Shown here: in pieces, positions 11,801 to 26,800 of the stretch
How positions within the stretch are numbered: position 1 is the stretch's first letter
Layout: every line of letters begins with the position of its first letter
Source: Cunninghamia lanceolata
Lineage: Eukaryota; Streptophyta; Pinopsida; Cupressales; Cupressaceae
Direction of reading: 5' to 3'
Assembly: GCA_027924645.1 (NCBI GenBank)
Contig: BSBN01001687.1
Span: 5,146,001-5,210,000 of the forward strand
Length of the DNA: 64,000 nt
Notes under the pieces: generated by a model
Told to the model about the DNA's origin: nothing
Database searches by the model: none
The model's input: the letters and a program-made list of their open reading frames with translations, nothing else
Translations under genes and position numbers: made by a program

Positions 11801-13384
11801 GTCAAGTTTTTGTAGAGCTATACTTTTATTTTGAAGCATAGGAGTGGGAAATCCAACAAAGTTGCAGATGCCTTGAGTAGAAGGCAAAATTTGTTGACAG
11901 AAATGAAGATAGAGGTTGTTGGGTTCGATGAGCTCAAAAGTTTGTATCCTGAAGATCCAGATTTTCTAGAGGCCTAGAAAGCTTGTTTGGAACCTGTTAC
12001 TTTGGATAGGACAAAATGGTTGGATTTCATAATCCAAGATGGCATGTTGTTTAGAGGAAGCCAGTGGTGCATTCCAAGGAGTTCCATGAGAGAGAACCTA
12101 ATTAAGGAGAAGCATAATGGAGGATTGGCTAGACATTTTGGTTGAGATAAGACCATTGCTATTGTTGGTGAAAATTATTATTGGCAACAGTTGCAGCAGA
12201 ATGTGAGGAAATTTGTGTACAATTGCAGAGTATGTCAGATGGCGAAAGGAGCAAGTCAAAATACATGTCTATATCAGCCATTACCTATACTAGAGAAGCC
12301 ATGGGATGATATTAGTATGGATTTTGTTCTTGGCTTACTAAGGACACAAAAAGGGCATGATTCCATTTTTGTGGTTGTGGACAGATTATCGAAGATGGCA
12401 CATTTTATTCGTTGTAAGAAGACTAATGATGTTTATATTGCAAAGTTATTTTTTAGGGAAGTGGTGAGACTACATGGTCTACCAAAGAGCATAGTTTCAG
12501 ATCGAGATACCAAGTTTGTTGGTTATTTCTAGAGGGCATTGTCGAAGAAGTTGAAGATAGATTTGAAGTTTAGTTCTGCACACCATCCACAGACTGATGG
12601 ACAAACCAAAGTGGTGAATAGGAGTTTGGGTAACCTGCTATGATGCTTAATAGGAGATAAGCCCAAGGGATGGGATTTGATTTTACCATAGGCAAAATTT
12701 GCTTACAATAATTCTGTCAATAGGAGTACTGGTAAATCACCATTCCAGATTGTACATGGGAATAGTCCAAGAAATGATTCAGAGTTAAGGAGTCTGGACA
12801 AAGAAGAAAATACAAGTGTCGAGGCTGAAAACTTTGTAGAACACATGAAGAATTTGCATGAAGAGGTGAAAAAGCACATTAATAAGGTGAAAAAGCACAT
12901 TAATAAAATGAATATTCAGTACAAGGCTAAGGTAGATCAGAAGAGGAGACATAAGGAATTCTAGGTAGGAGATGAATTCATAGTTCACTTGAGAAAAGAA
13001 AGGTTCCCAATTAGAACATACAATAAGCTAAAAATGAAGAAATTTGGACCATGCAGAATTTTGAAGAAACATGATTCAAGAAATGCATATGAGGTAGAGC
13101 TACCGAATGGGATCAATATTTCCCCCATTTTCAACATTGTTGATTTATCATAATATCATGAAGGTGGAATAGAGGAGGGACCAATAGAAGAATAGTGGAG
13201 TATTTTGGCATCTACTTCAACAGAGGAGATATAAGAGATCTTGGATACCCATGTGGGAAGAAGTACTCAGAACAAACAATATGAAGAATATCTGGTGAAA
13301 TGGAAAGGAAGGCCTATTGAAGACTCTTCTTGGTTGTCTAAAGCAGAGGTTGACTGTTTGGTTTTTCCTCACACAAACACCTGA
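8897..13384 (+). pseudogene. Chromovirus Gag-Pol (Ty3/gypsy) with chromodomain
   Basis: One frame of 4,488 bases holds all domains. Gag covers about 8,897-9,870, with an Arg/Gly-rich stretch and a zinc knuckle at 9,811-9,855 whose first Cys is Tyr (YFQCGEEGHRAYEC). The protease has IIDSGSTDN at 10,073 and ILLGRPW near 10,290. RT has VPIVLAPKKDGEWRMCTDS and YLDDILIF (11,102). RNase H has VDCDASGSG (11,546). Integrase has a His/Cys zinc domain (about 12,110-12,250) and acidic residues at 12,320 and 12,500. The third position, 36 codons later (12,608), is AAA (Lys) instead of Glu. A chromodomain (EEYLVKWKGRP, EDSSWL) lies at 13,232-13,350, close to the TGA at 13,382. About 24 internal stops occur (for example 10,817, 11,051, 11,753, 12,143, 12,530, 12,641), with no frameshift seen. 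A 21-base in-frame tandem duplication lies at about 12,867-12,908. Confidence 0.93.
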
Positions 13385-13422
13385 GACATGATGGGGTCAC
13401 TTCTCAAATTACCCTGGGTGTC

Positions 13423-14273
13423 TGATGCAGGAGCATCCAGTGGTGTAAGGGCAATATCGTATCACCCAAAAAAAGATGTGTTTCAAAATTGTTCATGTTC
13501 TTTCCATTTCTTTTCAAAATTTGTGGTTTTGGTTCCATAATTGCTTGAATAATGATGTAGAACTTTCATTTTTTCTAAACTACTAAAAATAGCAACCTGT
13601 TATTTTTAGAAAGTTTGCATTTGGGCATAGAATGAAGTGAAAATTTACAAGAAGCTTCATAACTAAAAAATAAGACCTTTAGCAAAGGAATCACGCAAAG
13701 ATCATTTGCGAGCTGAAAGATATTAAAGTTTTTGTTTCTTGAAAAACATTAGAAAATTATTCAAACTCAGGTTTGAGGCACTAAATGGTCCCGTACAGGC
13801 CCAAAAATGGTCAGAACCGGCTAAGCAGGTTCATAGCGTGTAGAGCACTCCGCAAGCTTGCTGACACATAAAACGGTTCGTCAATTAGACACCCAAATCA
13901 AAAGTTATGGCTCCCAAAAGTTGACCTATTTTTGGAGGGAGATGAAAATTTCAAAATTAGGTTGTTGGCCACCAAAAAGGCTATTAATAAACATTTTTGG
14001 GAACCCTGGGCAGCAGTAGATTTAAGGGGGAAAGTGTAGAGTCAAGAATAGGTGGGAAAAAAAAAACCCTAGCTGATTTGGGGTTACAATAGGCAGATGA
14101 TTCCAGAGTCTTGTGATAGTAAGTTGTAATGTGTTGCAGCCTATGGAGGGTTGATTCCTCTGATTGTATTTGAGCTTCTATAATGTAATAAGTTGTCCAA
14201 ATCAATAATGAAAGTTCTATTTTCTGTGTGCAATTTTTTTTGTTGTGTGCTTTATGATTTACCCCCTTCATCA
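13423..14273 (+). repeat. 3' LTR of chromovirus
   Basis: It is 851 bases with the same TGATG...CATCA ends as the 5' LTR, followed by CAAAT (14,274-14,278), the second copy of the target duplication. No strong polypurine tract abuts it. The bases just before it are CTGGGTGTC, which resemble the CTGGGAGTT before the 3' LTR of element C. Confidence 0.92.
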
Positions 14274-14278
14274 CAAAT

Positions 14279-15749
14279 TTTGATCCATCATGCATGTGGA
14301 TAGTCAATATTCATGATGGCATACAAAGTGACATCTAGAATATGTAAACTGATCAATCCAACAATGTGATCACGATTATTAAACCACTTAACCTTTTGAT
14401 ATTGTTTACCAAGTTTAGGGACTAGTCCATAAAGATGGGGTATAAGATTATGGAACCTGAGATGTTTCAAGATGCCTTCACACTAGGACTTATCATTTCC
14501 CTTGTTTAGGTTGATTACAGAAGAGTGAGTTTCATATCCCATGATTAGAACAAGTTAATTCATCTAGACAAAAGAAATTCAACATATTAGGCAACCTAGA
14601 TTATGTGACCCCACTAAATTTTGGCACTTTATAAATTGAGTACATAGTTAAACCCTTTTGCTTAATTTCCCCCCTTTAAGAGGCACTTTATAAAGTTAGT
14701 GCTTTAGGTAGCGTGAAAAATGAATGCACACTATACTCCCCATTATTATGTAGCTCCCCCAATTTTGGCACTTTATAGGAGTGCTTTGTAAGTCACCAAA
14801 AGAGGAATAAACAAGTACATTATGTGATGAGTGTGATTTTATGCTCTTTGGATTCGTGGCGAAAAAATAGGCACTTTTGCAAAAAAATCACTCAAATACA
14901 AGTGAAGGAGCAAAAGTTATGAAGCTTGCAAGTTTTCACTTTTACAAAAGAAATTTGACTTCATTAAAATAAAAATTTTAGATTGTTAGAAAATTTTTGC
15001 ATAAAATGATGAGAGGGAAAAAAAAACATAAAATGGGAGAAAATTTTAAGCCCCCTTGGGCTATGCATGACCAAGGGCTAATACCCCATATGATCAAGGG
15101 CTAAACTTTTTTATGGATTCCCCCTCCTCCCCCACTGACATCACCCCCCTGAGTTTCTTATGTCATCAAATTTGACCATTTCCACTATGAATAGTGTTGT
15201 TGTGTGCTAGAAGAAACTTGATGCCTGTCATTTGTCATAGGGGTGAGTATACACCATGAGAGGGTTGAGTAAGAGCTGTCGGAGGCTTGACTAAAAGTAG
15301 TGTGAGGTCCTTACTATGGAGGACATGTTATGAGGGCCTTGCTGGCAGGGTGGAGACACCTTAGAATGCATCGATGTATCGTAGGCTTGACCAAGAGTAT
15401 GCCTAGTCGTCGGTCTGAGCCCCCCGCTTGTGTGAATCTTTCTGTATGGGTAGTGTGAGGATGCCTTCCGCTAGTCTGGCCTCATGTATGGGCATTGTGA
15501 GACTGCCTCACTTGCCCTTCTGAGGGTGTTGATAGACTAGGTCTTCACAAGCCCTTTGTTAGTGTATATAACACCTCCACTTGCCCTTTGCAATGGGTGA
15601 TTATGCCTACATGTCCTCCTGAATACAAATGAACATAGTTAAGAACAAATAAACCAAACAAATAAAGACCTCATAGAATTAAAGCTTGATTCCTACCAGA
15701 TGGGGGCAAATTGTATAGCACAAAATGATGGCTTGAAACTATTCCAAAC
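14279..15749 (-). mobile_element. Internal 5' part of the pol-less LTR element
   Basis: On the minus strand this follows the primer binding site. I see no coding domain. Recurring TTTTGGCACTTTATA words appear at 14,600-14,790 and a GC-richer stretch with GAGGGCTTG-type words at 15,240-15,600. A minus-strand open stretch at 14,307-13,984 crosses the chromovirus boundary and is not a gene. Confidence 0.55.
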
Positions 15750-15762
15750 AGTTCTGATACCA
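15750..15762 (-). promoter_or_regulatory. Primer binding site of the pol-less LTR element
   Basis: On the minus strand TGGTATCAGAACTG directly abuts the 5' LTR. It fits the initiator tRNA-Met site over its first ten bases. Confidence 0.8.
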
Positions 15763-16079
15763 TGTAGAAATCAAAAATCATGAAATAGATAACAAGCACA
15801 CAAATAAGGATGAATTTGACTAGTAGTATTGGCCACTTAGGCAAGTTTAAATAAGAGAAGTTAAGGCACCCAAACTCCATGAAATGAGGATAGGACTCCT
15901 CTATCATGGAGTTGTGGCGAGTAACCTCCCACAAACATATCATGAGGTGTTGAAGTAAGTTGACATGTCTCAAAAATGACTCTAATAACCTTGACACTTT
16001 CAAATAGATATGTGCCAAGTTGCCTAAGTAGGCTTAACACCTATGTGTATGCCTAGATGATTAAGGTAGTACAATAACA
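15763..16079 (-). repeat. 5' LTR of the pol-less LTR element
   Basis: It is 317 bases, reading TGTTATTGTAC...TTTCTACA on the minus strand, and pairs with 6,612-6,930. It is followed on the plus side by TAAGT, the target duplication, after which the LINE sequence resumes. Confidence 0.9.
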
Positions 16080-18178
16080 TAAGTTTTCTACCGAGGATGA
16101 TCAGTGAATGGCTAGATTGGAAAGTTAGTAAAAAGAGAAATCACTTCATTGTAGGAATAAGATAGGTGCTTTAAGTTTTGAATGGTTGTGTACCCAGTGG
16201 CAAAGGGTTCTCCTAACAATATGGAGGGAAATAGTTGATCGATCTTTTTAGCATGAGATACTCCACAAAACATATGAAAGGAGATAGAAATTTAAATTTT
16301 AAGAGATTTGACTAGAATCATATAGGAAATAGAGTAAAGGCTAAGCTTCAGTACAAGTATTCAACCTTTTCTCTCCAAATATTTATTTGTTAAAGGGAAG
16401 AAAACAGGACGGTAGAGGATTTGGTTTCTTAGAACAATGGATCAATGTGATAAGGAGTTAGGATTCATCCTTCATGGAAAATGGAATTACCAACTCAAAA
16501 GGAAATGAGGATTCTCCAAGAAATTAAAGCTCTAAATGGATGTCCTTGCTATCAATTAACAACATGCCTTAGAATTCCTCATTGAGAATGACTATAAAAA
16601 GGATCACCAACTTGTAAGATTGGAAAGGATGTCATGCTTTAAATGCAAGCATTTTTAACATTTAAGAAGATCTATCACCAAATGAAATGAATGGGCTATA
16701 ATCTATCCAATCTCTAAGTTGGAGAACCACATCAAATATTTGAGATCTACTGGCATGAAGGTGATCCAACCCCTCATAAATTCACTCGAGAATGCTCATA
16801 TGGGAGGCACCAAAACTAGTCATTCAAATTTAATTGATTAGATCACAATGGGGTTTACAACAACCATGTTGCCTATGGAAGGACAGTCTGGTGTTGCAGA
16901 TGGGACAATGCAGAAAAGAGATATAAATATTTATATGAACTAAATCAAGAAAGGATTTTCATCCTTTATTTCAGTTACCAGAAATCTCCAAGGAAGGACT
17001 TCATCCCAGGATGATTAGACCACAATGATGTTAGAAGAAATAATGCAGAGTAGTCTCACATCATTATTTATATCATCAATGACATTATCAAATGTGATTT
17101 AAAATCTCTAGGCTTCCTATCACACTCTTTTGCTACTTCATTCTCTTTGTTTGATCTTTTCTTGCAAGTATGCCCGTGGAGAATGATAGTACAACCATCA
17201 CCTTCTATTTCGAGTCATGCCATGGGAGCTAGAGATCAAGCAAAGAGTTAAAATTACAGACCTAAACCAAATCTTTGATATGAATTGCATGATGGGGTAG
17301 TTCACAATTTGAAATATATGTGGTCAAAAATGGCTCCAAAGTATGGAGAACATGATACTTCATTTTTCGGACATAGTTTTGACTCTCTTATCAAAAATAA
17401 TGGACATCATCCAAGATGGACATTATTTTCATGACATAGCTACTACCATGGTTTATGATTATCTATATAATATGGAGCGTTGGCAACTTGCCTTGCAAGG
17501 CTATGACCTAACAAAAGAAGGAGTTATGGTGGGATGTCTTATCCCAATCTGAACTCTAAGAACATCCTCTACAACTGAATGTGTTGATTGGGATGTAGTT
17601 GCATAAGCAGCCTAGATAGAGCCCTCCATAGACACAACCACAACTTCTCCAAGAAAATGATAGTTAGATGCAGGGATGTATTCATTTCAATTCATTTCCT
17701 TAGGATGCATGCCCCTGATTGGGCACCTCACCTCCTCAAGGCGCTACCAAATAATGAGGATTCAATTCTACATGATGATGAAAATGAGACACATAGCTCA
17801 AGCATGTTGACCACGATCAAGAGGAACAAATTGGAATTAGTAGAAGGACTAGGTGACACCTATGGGTCCATGGTTAGGGAGAGGGAGGACTAGAAATAGG
17901 AGGTTCATTTTTCTTCCCCCACACACCTGATACTCCCACGCAGCTCTGTGTAATAGTTTTTTGTTTTCCTATTTTATAAATTGCAACTATTGGGTTTTGT
18001 TTTCTCTATTGTAAGGAAAATAGTAAGGCCACCACTGGGCTTGTTATGCAATTTGTTTTTGGTTCTAATACTTTGAACAAAGAAGGCATTGGACAGAAGC
18101 AACCCTTCTTATGTAAATCGTCTTTATTTTGATAAATATATGTCTGGGTGGCTTACCACCTTTTTCTAAAAAAGAAAA
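16080..18178 (+). mobile_element. Probable 3' tail of the LINE
   Basis: This is what joins the LINE at 6,611 once the LTR element is removed. Two open stretches (17,343-17,552 and 17,588-17,893) have no domain I know; the second is charged and ends RERED-like. The region finishes near 18,178 with a GGCTTACCACCTTTTTCTAA-type end and a short A-rich run, resembling 3' ends of plant L1-type LINEs. A target duplication could not be fixed, so continuity with the LINE is inferred from position. Confidence 0.5.
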
Positions 18179-20099
<1,921 letters not shown>

Positions 20100-20499
20100 C
20101 TTCATGAGGATTGGGACCGCTTTGGCTAGGCCTTTATCTTGTGCCTTGTTCATTCGTTTTATAGTTTTTCTCTTCCATTAGAGGTGATAGTGTTATTTTA
20201 TTTCTCTTTTGTTATTTCATTCTTAGTGTAGAATCCATCTTGTGTTACTAGCACTAGTTTCCATCTTGTGTTATTTGTGGGTTTCCATCTTCTTTCCATT
20301 TCATTTACACACACTAGTCTTCTTACCCTATGTATACCTTTGTGATAGAGTTTATAGCATATTCTTGTTATTGTTCTTATTTCTTATATGCACATAAGAT
20401 AAGATCACACACAATGTCTCCTCTTTATCATTTGACTATTATGGAGGTCAAAAGACCAAAACAGGGGTTTGATTATTATTGACAAACTCTTATACAACC
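20100..20499 (+). repeat. Dispersed repeat, left part (split by Tat element)
   Basis: The end of this stretch (ATGGAGGTCAAAAGACCAA, about 20,440) and its context resemble 61,360-61,480 (ATGGAGGTCGAAAGACCAA). The sequence after the Tat element (33,718-34,060) resembles 61,500-61,830. The Tat element therefore appears to have landed inside a copy of the repeat that also lies near the right end. Confidence 0.45.
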
Positions 20500-23400
20500 T
20501 GTTGGGACTGAAATTCCCAAGCTACATTTTGGCAAATATTAAGTTAAATCATCCAAAGATTTCAATATGTGAGCATATCAAATTATGAACCGTTGAACTT
20601 GTGGAACATCAGCAATACAACACATTATCAGCAAGCCTAAAAACCCATTGGCCGATAGGCTGATGCCAGCATGCAACTTAGACTTCTTGCCTATTGACTC
20701 CCATTGGCTAGAAAAATATCATCGGCCTTTCCTGAATGGGTCACCTTGACGTTATGACTCATGTCAATGAGAAAATACCTAACATAACTATCGGTGTGAG
20801 AACATGCATCGGAGTAAATATTTAAAGGTTTACTAATGAAGGGGATGACACCGATAATTTTTCATTGGACAGACAAACACCCAGTCATACCAATCAGTGT
20901 AAGATAAATTGATCGGGGTATGTTTTACATATCTTCCCGACTATGTAGGTCACACCGATAGTGGAAGTCATGAAGGATTTCAGACAAGAACAAAGATAAT
21001 CTATCGGTGGGATCATTATTGTCGACGAAGAAAAATTAAATTACACTGATCTTACATCTCTCACTGACGAAGCTTCAAGAAATATGCAAAAGGAAGTGAG
21101 CATCGACGAGCGCCTTATATCTCCTCATGATATACTGATGTGCCAAACCATTGTATATACAAGATATGACTTGTTATCACTGGTTCTCTTTATTGTTTCT
21201 ACCGGTCACCCATTGCATTTGACAGAAGATACATTCCCAAGATACATTCTCGATATGCTTTTGGGATATACAAAGGAATATGCCTATCGCGGAATCAAAA
21301 GGATTATGAAATGTGATATAATTGTTGTATATTTCACATATTGTATGTTTCAAGTTATACAAAGCTAATATACATATCATGGATTTGAAACAATTATGAA
21401 TTAACATTAAGTCCTTGTATGTTTTGAGCTTTGTATGTATGTTGTGGTATACATACATTGCGATATGCATAGCACGGAATTAAAAGATTATGAAATATGG
21501 TAAAATCATTGTATATTTTGCATATTGTATGCTTTCAGGGACATACATGTATCGGTAAATACATTGCCGGACATACAACGCGGAATCCCAAAATGATCAG
21601 AGTTTGGTTAAACCAATGTATTTGGACTAAATGTATATCGGAATATACATTGCATTTTATGCAAGCCAGACTTGAAAAGTTTGTGAAATAGGGAAAATCC
21701 ATTGTATGTTTGTGCTTTGTATCTATCCGACATACATTGCCGATATACAACGCATTACATACAAGTGGCAGAACCAAAAGGTTATTTAAAACAAGTTAAG
21801 TGCTTGTATATTTTGCGTTTTGTATGCATGTTTTGAATATACATTGCATTTGATACATACAAGCCAAAATTCAGAGAAATTTAAATCTAGTATATACAAT
21901 GTATTACACCAAGATTTTATGTATATCGCCAATGCATATACAAGTCTATATAAGCCCGGATTTGAATGACATATCAAATATTATGAATTCTAGCTTGGGC
22001 CCATGCTTGTATATGAAAGAAATGTATCCGATAAAAAACAAGAGAAATATATCGGGGAAACTACTACTATCGGGTCACTTGAAATATGTTATTCTGATGG
22101 TTTTCACTGATAGTTATGTCGGTGACACTCAAAAGATCAGGAAAGACTAATTTTTTCACAGCAATGTAAAGTGTCTTGCTGATACAAAACATAGAAACCC
22201 TAATACGACATCTGAATGATTAAGAAATTTTTCCTAACATTTGAAATATGGGTTTTTTATAGGATATACACAGTGGGGATCAAACTATAAAAAAACCCAC
22301 AAAAGGATCTTGAGGAACTAAATAAAATATCGATAAGGGAAGTAATTACTTGAGTAAATACACATGTTTAAATAACTGGGTTTTGATCATTTGATCAGAG
22401 ATTAATTTGTGTTTTATTTGGTCTTTTTAGGAAACCCTCGAAGGATATTAAGTAGAATTACAGTTAAAGATCCTTGTTTGATCGTGAAATGGTTATCCAT
22501 TTCATGATTAGTGGCGAGAATTAAATTTCTTAAATTTGTTTATTAAGACAAATATTGTTGTTCGGTTATCAACCGTCACAACTGTTGTAACTGGTCTGAA
22601 GCTTGTATGCCACTCTTTATAAGAGATGACCAAGACCAGAAAGAGAGATTAGAATATAGAATAGAAGATAGAATAGGAAAGATTACAGAATAGAATAGGA
22701 GATACTATAGATTAGATCTGAACAACAATGCTGGTTCACTTTTAATATATTTTATTTCTAGTAGACCATGTGTAAAGCATTCTTTGATGAAGTCAAGTCT
22801 GTGAACGTGAAGCAGTAACTGTAGATTTCAGTATCACCTATTTGTTTAATTTATTCAACTATATGACTGTCTCCTTTCAACATTTTCTCTGTTATTCAAT
22901 TTGAGTTATCAAGTATACCTTCAAGTTGTCTATACACATTTACTGTTATGGTGTTATCAGATTAACTAGTTTCTATTTTCATAATTAAATCCTTTAAATC
23001 TATCATAGTAACTGTGAAGGCATTGTCATGGATCTGTAAGAAGAGTCATATAGTTAGGGTTTGTATTCTGTCTCTAATTTTTGATAAATCTATTACAATT
23101 GCAGTATCATTCTGATAGGTTCCTTCAAAGAGGGATTTAATCCTTTTAGATGAATGCAGATAATTTGATTTTGTCAATTGGATATATATAAGTATGGAAT
23201 ACTAACTATTTCCTTGCAGTGTTGTACAAGTTACATACCTATTCTTTTATGCCAGGTAGTTTGAGTTTTTACCAAACAAGCAGTCATTTATTTCATGATC
23301 ATATTGACTCTAAATTCAATAAGGCACTGGTCTAATATTTTCATTATTACTTATCCAAACTCATTTTAGATTTACTTAGTTAGATTGCATTATTGTTTTA

Positions 23401-23669
23401 GCTTTTCAACTTAGATTATTTTTAGAATTAATTTGTTGTCTTTTTATCTGTTTTATAATTTGTGCCATTATCAATAGTTAGATTAAGTTTGATTAAAGTA
23501 GTGATCATCTCTTTATCTACTTTATTAATTAGAGGTTTACCAACCTAGGTCTGGTAGAGCCTGAAGTGAAGGGGGTTTAGCCATATCTACCCCGTGTCTG
23601 TTAGCCAAAAATGTCAAGAGAGCCTAGCACCCTCTTTGGATTAATGACCTGCATTTTTGAGACCTAACA
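20500..23669 (+). repeat. 5' LTR of Tat-type gypsy element
   Basis: It is 3,170 bases, starting TGTTGGGACT and ending GAGACCTAACA, and pairs with 30,533-33,717. The first 350 bases differ at roughly 6% of sites by eye, mostly transitions. CAACC precedes it (20,495-20,499) and also follows the 3' LTR (33,718-33,722). It holds a degenerate tandem array (about 21,230-21,990) and many CCGAT/ATCGG words in its first 600 bases. Confidence 0.93.
21230..21990 (+). repeat. Degenerate ~100-base tandem array inside Tat 5' LTR
   Basis: Six or seven imperfect units of about 90-110 bases share the order TTGTAT-TTTTG..TTGTATG-..ATACATTGC-..ATACAA-..GGAAT-AAAA-TTATGAAA. They start near 21,325, 21,414, 21,509, 21,620, 21,700 and 21,803. 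The same array lies in the 3' LTR (about 31,250-32,010). Frames across it have no recognisable domain. Confidence 0.6.
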
Positions 23670-23672
23670 GAA

Positions 23673-23692
23673 TTGGTGACTTTATTGGGGAC
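23673..23692 (+). promoter_or_regulatory. Primer binding site of Tat-type element
   Basis: TTGGTGACTTTATTGGGGAC starts a few bases after the LTR. It resembles the TGGCGACTC..CTGGGGA-type site reported for Ogre/Tat elements, which is attributed to tRNA-Arg. The tRNA assignment is from memory. Confidence 0.6.
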
Positions 23693-23850
23693 TCAATTCT
23701 AAATTTTGGTTAAAGATCATTTTAGAGTCAGAGAATTAAAAGGCATAACTCTACTGGTGGAAGGAAAAACCCAGAAGATTGATTAGTCCTCTAAATAGAG
23801 GTGGCGACTCTATAGTAAACTTAAATTATTTTTCTGATAAAAGTGTCATA

Positions 23851-26800
23851 ATGGGTGGTAGGAGATCTAAAGCTGATGGTAAGAAACTGCAATCATCCCC
23901 ACCTTTAAGGGCTCCTACTAAGAAGATTGGGATACCAAGTCAGTCTCATAGTATTAATAACCAAATCCCTCCTGAGAATACAAGTCCTCTTGGCTAAAAT
24001 TATACAATATATACTTCCCCATTCCATGCTAAAGGTGATAATCCCAAGACACCAACAGATAATCATAATGATATTTTCAATCAGGAAGCACATCCACAAA
24101 GGACATATGAGATAGAAAATTAGGGTGAAGAAAATCATGAACATACAAGTAATCAAACTATCATAGACTATGACTATATGACTGATCAAGAACTTGCTAT
24201 ACATTTAGAATATCAAAAGCAAAGACTCAAAAATAGACAACAAATGATACAAAGAGCCAAAGAAATTAATAGACAAATGGCCCATTTAAATATTTAGGCA
24301 CGAAATTCAACTAAATATGTGCCCCCACACAAAAATAATAACCAAATTAATTAGCATGGAATGCCTCAGAATACTATAGCTGTTGGAAACACTAGGGTAC
24401 CCCATAATACATGCAATAATCTTTCTTAGCAAAATAGGCAAATACCTAGACCTCCACCTATAAATACTAGGAATGTTCACCAACAGCATCCACCACTAGG
24501 GCATAGACTTAACAATCAACAATCGCGACCTCCTTCACCACAAAATATGTATCATCAACAATATGTCCAACCCAATATGTATCCACAACCTCCATTTGGA
24601 TACCAGTATTATCCGCCATACCCAAATATACCACCTCCTAATCCTATGAGTATGGCCAGACAATTTGATTTGACTGGATATTAGCTATATCCTTATCCCA
24701 TGGATAAAAGTTGGAGGAAAAATGTACCTAAGTTTATAGGAAGTAGTGAATTGACTGCTGAAGAACATATCAAATGAGTCAATGCTTTTATACAGGACAT
24801 TGTTAACAAATATGAAGATATAAAAATGAAACTATTTATGATATCTCTTATTGATGAAGCAAGAGACTGGGTAAATATCTTACCAGATGCTTCAATATAT
24901 TCCTTGAGAGACTTCCACAATCAATTTTTAGAACAATTCAGAAATTAATGTGCTCCAAAGTTTGCTCTTCATGAACTAATAACTATTCAAAAGTATCAAA
25001 ATGAACAGGTGTATGATTTTAATTTGAGATTCACTAAACTGTATAACAAGGTCCCACAAGAATCCAAATTGAACAACCAAGCAACCCTTAGCATATACTT
25101 GAAAGCATTTGACCTGAACATAGGTTATGAATTCAAGGGCAAAAGTCCTAGAACTTTGGCAAAAGCACAAAAAATGGCTCTCACTATTGAAAACAATAAA
25201 AAGGCTATTGGGATGATCGGAAAAAGAGATGATATAAGAGTCCCTCAAAATTCTAATCCTCCTACAAACAAGCAAGAATACTCACAAAAGAATGAAAGGC
25301 CAAGACTCCATGATATGCCATATCATACAAACTAGAAAGATGGAAAGCCTGTGGATACTAACAGGAGACATAACTATGGAAAAGACACTCCCGACCCTTT
25401 GAAGAAAAGTGGAGTCCATATGATAGAAAATAGTCCATGGTGTATGCCCTGTAATTTGCCACACTCTCTTGATTATTGTGTGGTAGCACAATCAATACAA
25501 AAAGATCAGGTATCTTATAACCCTTAGATGGATCATCATACTATAAATATGTTGGGTGTCACACCTTTCACTATTGAAGAGAACTATTCATCCAGCGAGG
25601 AAGCAGGCTATGAATATGATGTAGGAGCACAAAAATATAATGTGAACATAGGAGAACAAGAAATATTTTTTGAACATGAAGAAGACTTAGGAAATTGTGG
25701 ATATAACCTCAACGCATCACAAAGTTACAATTGGCAAAAACCTTCTGAGGAAGAGAGAAAAGATTTAACAATGGCTGCGGTAGCACAAGCCAAGGGTAGT
25801 TACAACCTTAGAAATAGAACAATAAATGTTGAACAAGGAACTCCCAGAAGTATATTTATAAAAAATTAGACTGCCTATAAAAATGATAAAAGTAAAGGTG
25901 AGAAAACACCTCATGATACACCTCCTATTGACACACCGAACAAAAAGAAAGATGGCACAAAAACTGAGGAAAAGGGGCAAACAAAAGTTGATAGGTCGGA
26001 ACTAAACATAAATCCCTCATTTGATATTTCTCAAGTTGTTTCTCAAATGAAAGTATCTATGCCACTCCTAGAAATGATGAAGGTGGAAAAATATAAAAAT
26101 ATAGTGAAGATGATATCAAATGTACCAGACAAAAAACTAGAACAACATAGTCCTAAAATAAATACGCAACAAGAATCTATCAAAATACTTGAGGTATACC
26201 TGGGTGAAACATTAATGAAAAATCCATCTCAAATAGATCCATTCTATATTACCTTGCTGATAAACAACAAATTAGTCAAGAATTGCATGCTTGATTCAGG
26301 AGCAGCAGTAAACATAATGCCCATGGCTGTTATGAAAAAGTTAGGAATGTGGGTGGATACTACATTCGGCAAATGTTATGCAATGGATAACGGATCTGTC
26401 CCTGTTGTTGGAATCATGAAAGATGTTGAGATAAAATTAGCATCTCATCCTGAAGCCTCCTATAAAATTGACATCACTGTGGTAGATATCCCACCTAACT
26501 ATGAAATGTTGTTATCTAGACAATGGACTGCCATGGTAGGAGGAAGTGTGCAATTAGATTTATCTTATGCTACTATCCCATTGGGAACACAGGCAATTAA
26601 ACTCTATAGGGAGCCAAGGTATGAAGACATTATAGAGAAAATTAATCCAAATCAAATGATTTGCTTCTGTGACATAGAGTTTAGTACATTAAGGGTGGAA
26701 GAATAGTCTAAATTGCATAACACAGACCCAATTTACTATGAAGCCAAAATTGATGAAAATGAAGTATGGACCATGTATTTCGATGGCACATGTAGTAAGG

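Noticed and set aside
21084..22150. Several frames of 60-97 codons in the Tat LTR, recurring in the other LTR
   Set aside because: Recurrence comes from LTR duplication; the frames overlap on both strands, follow the tandem array and have no domain.
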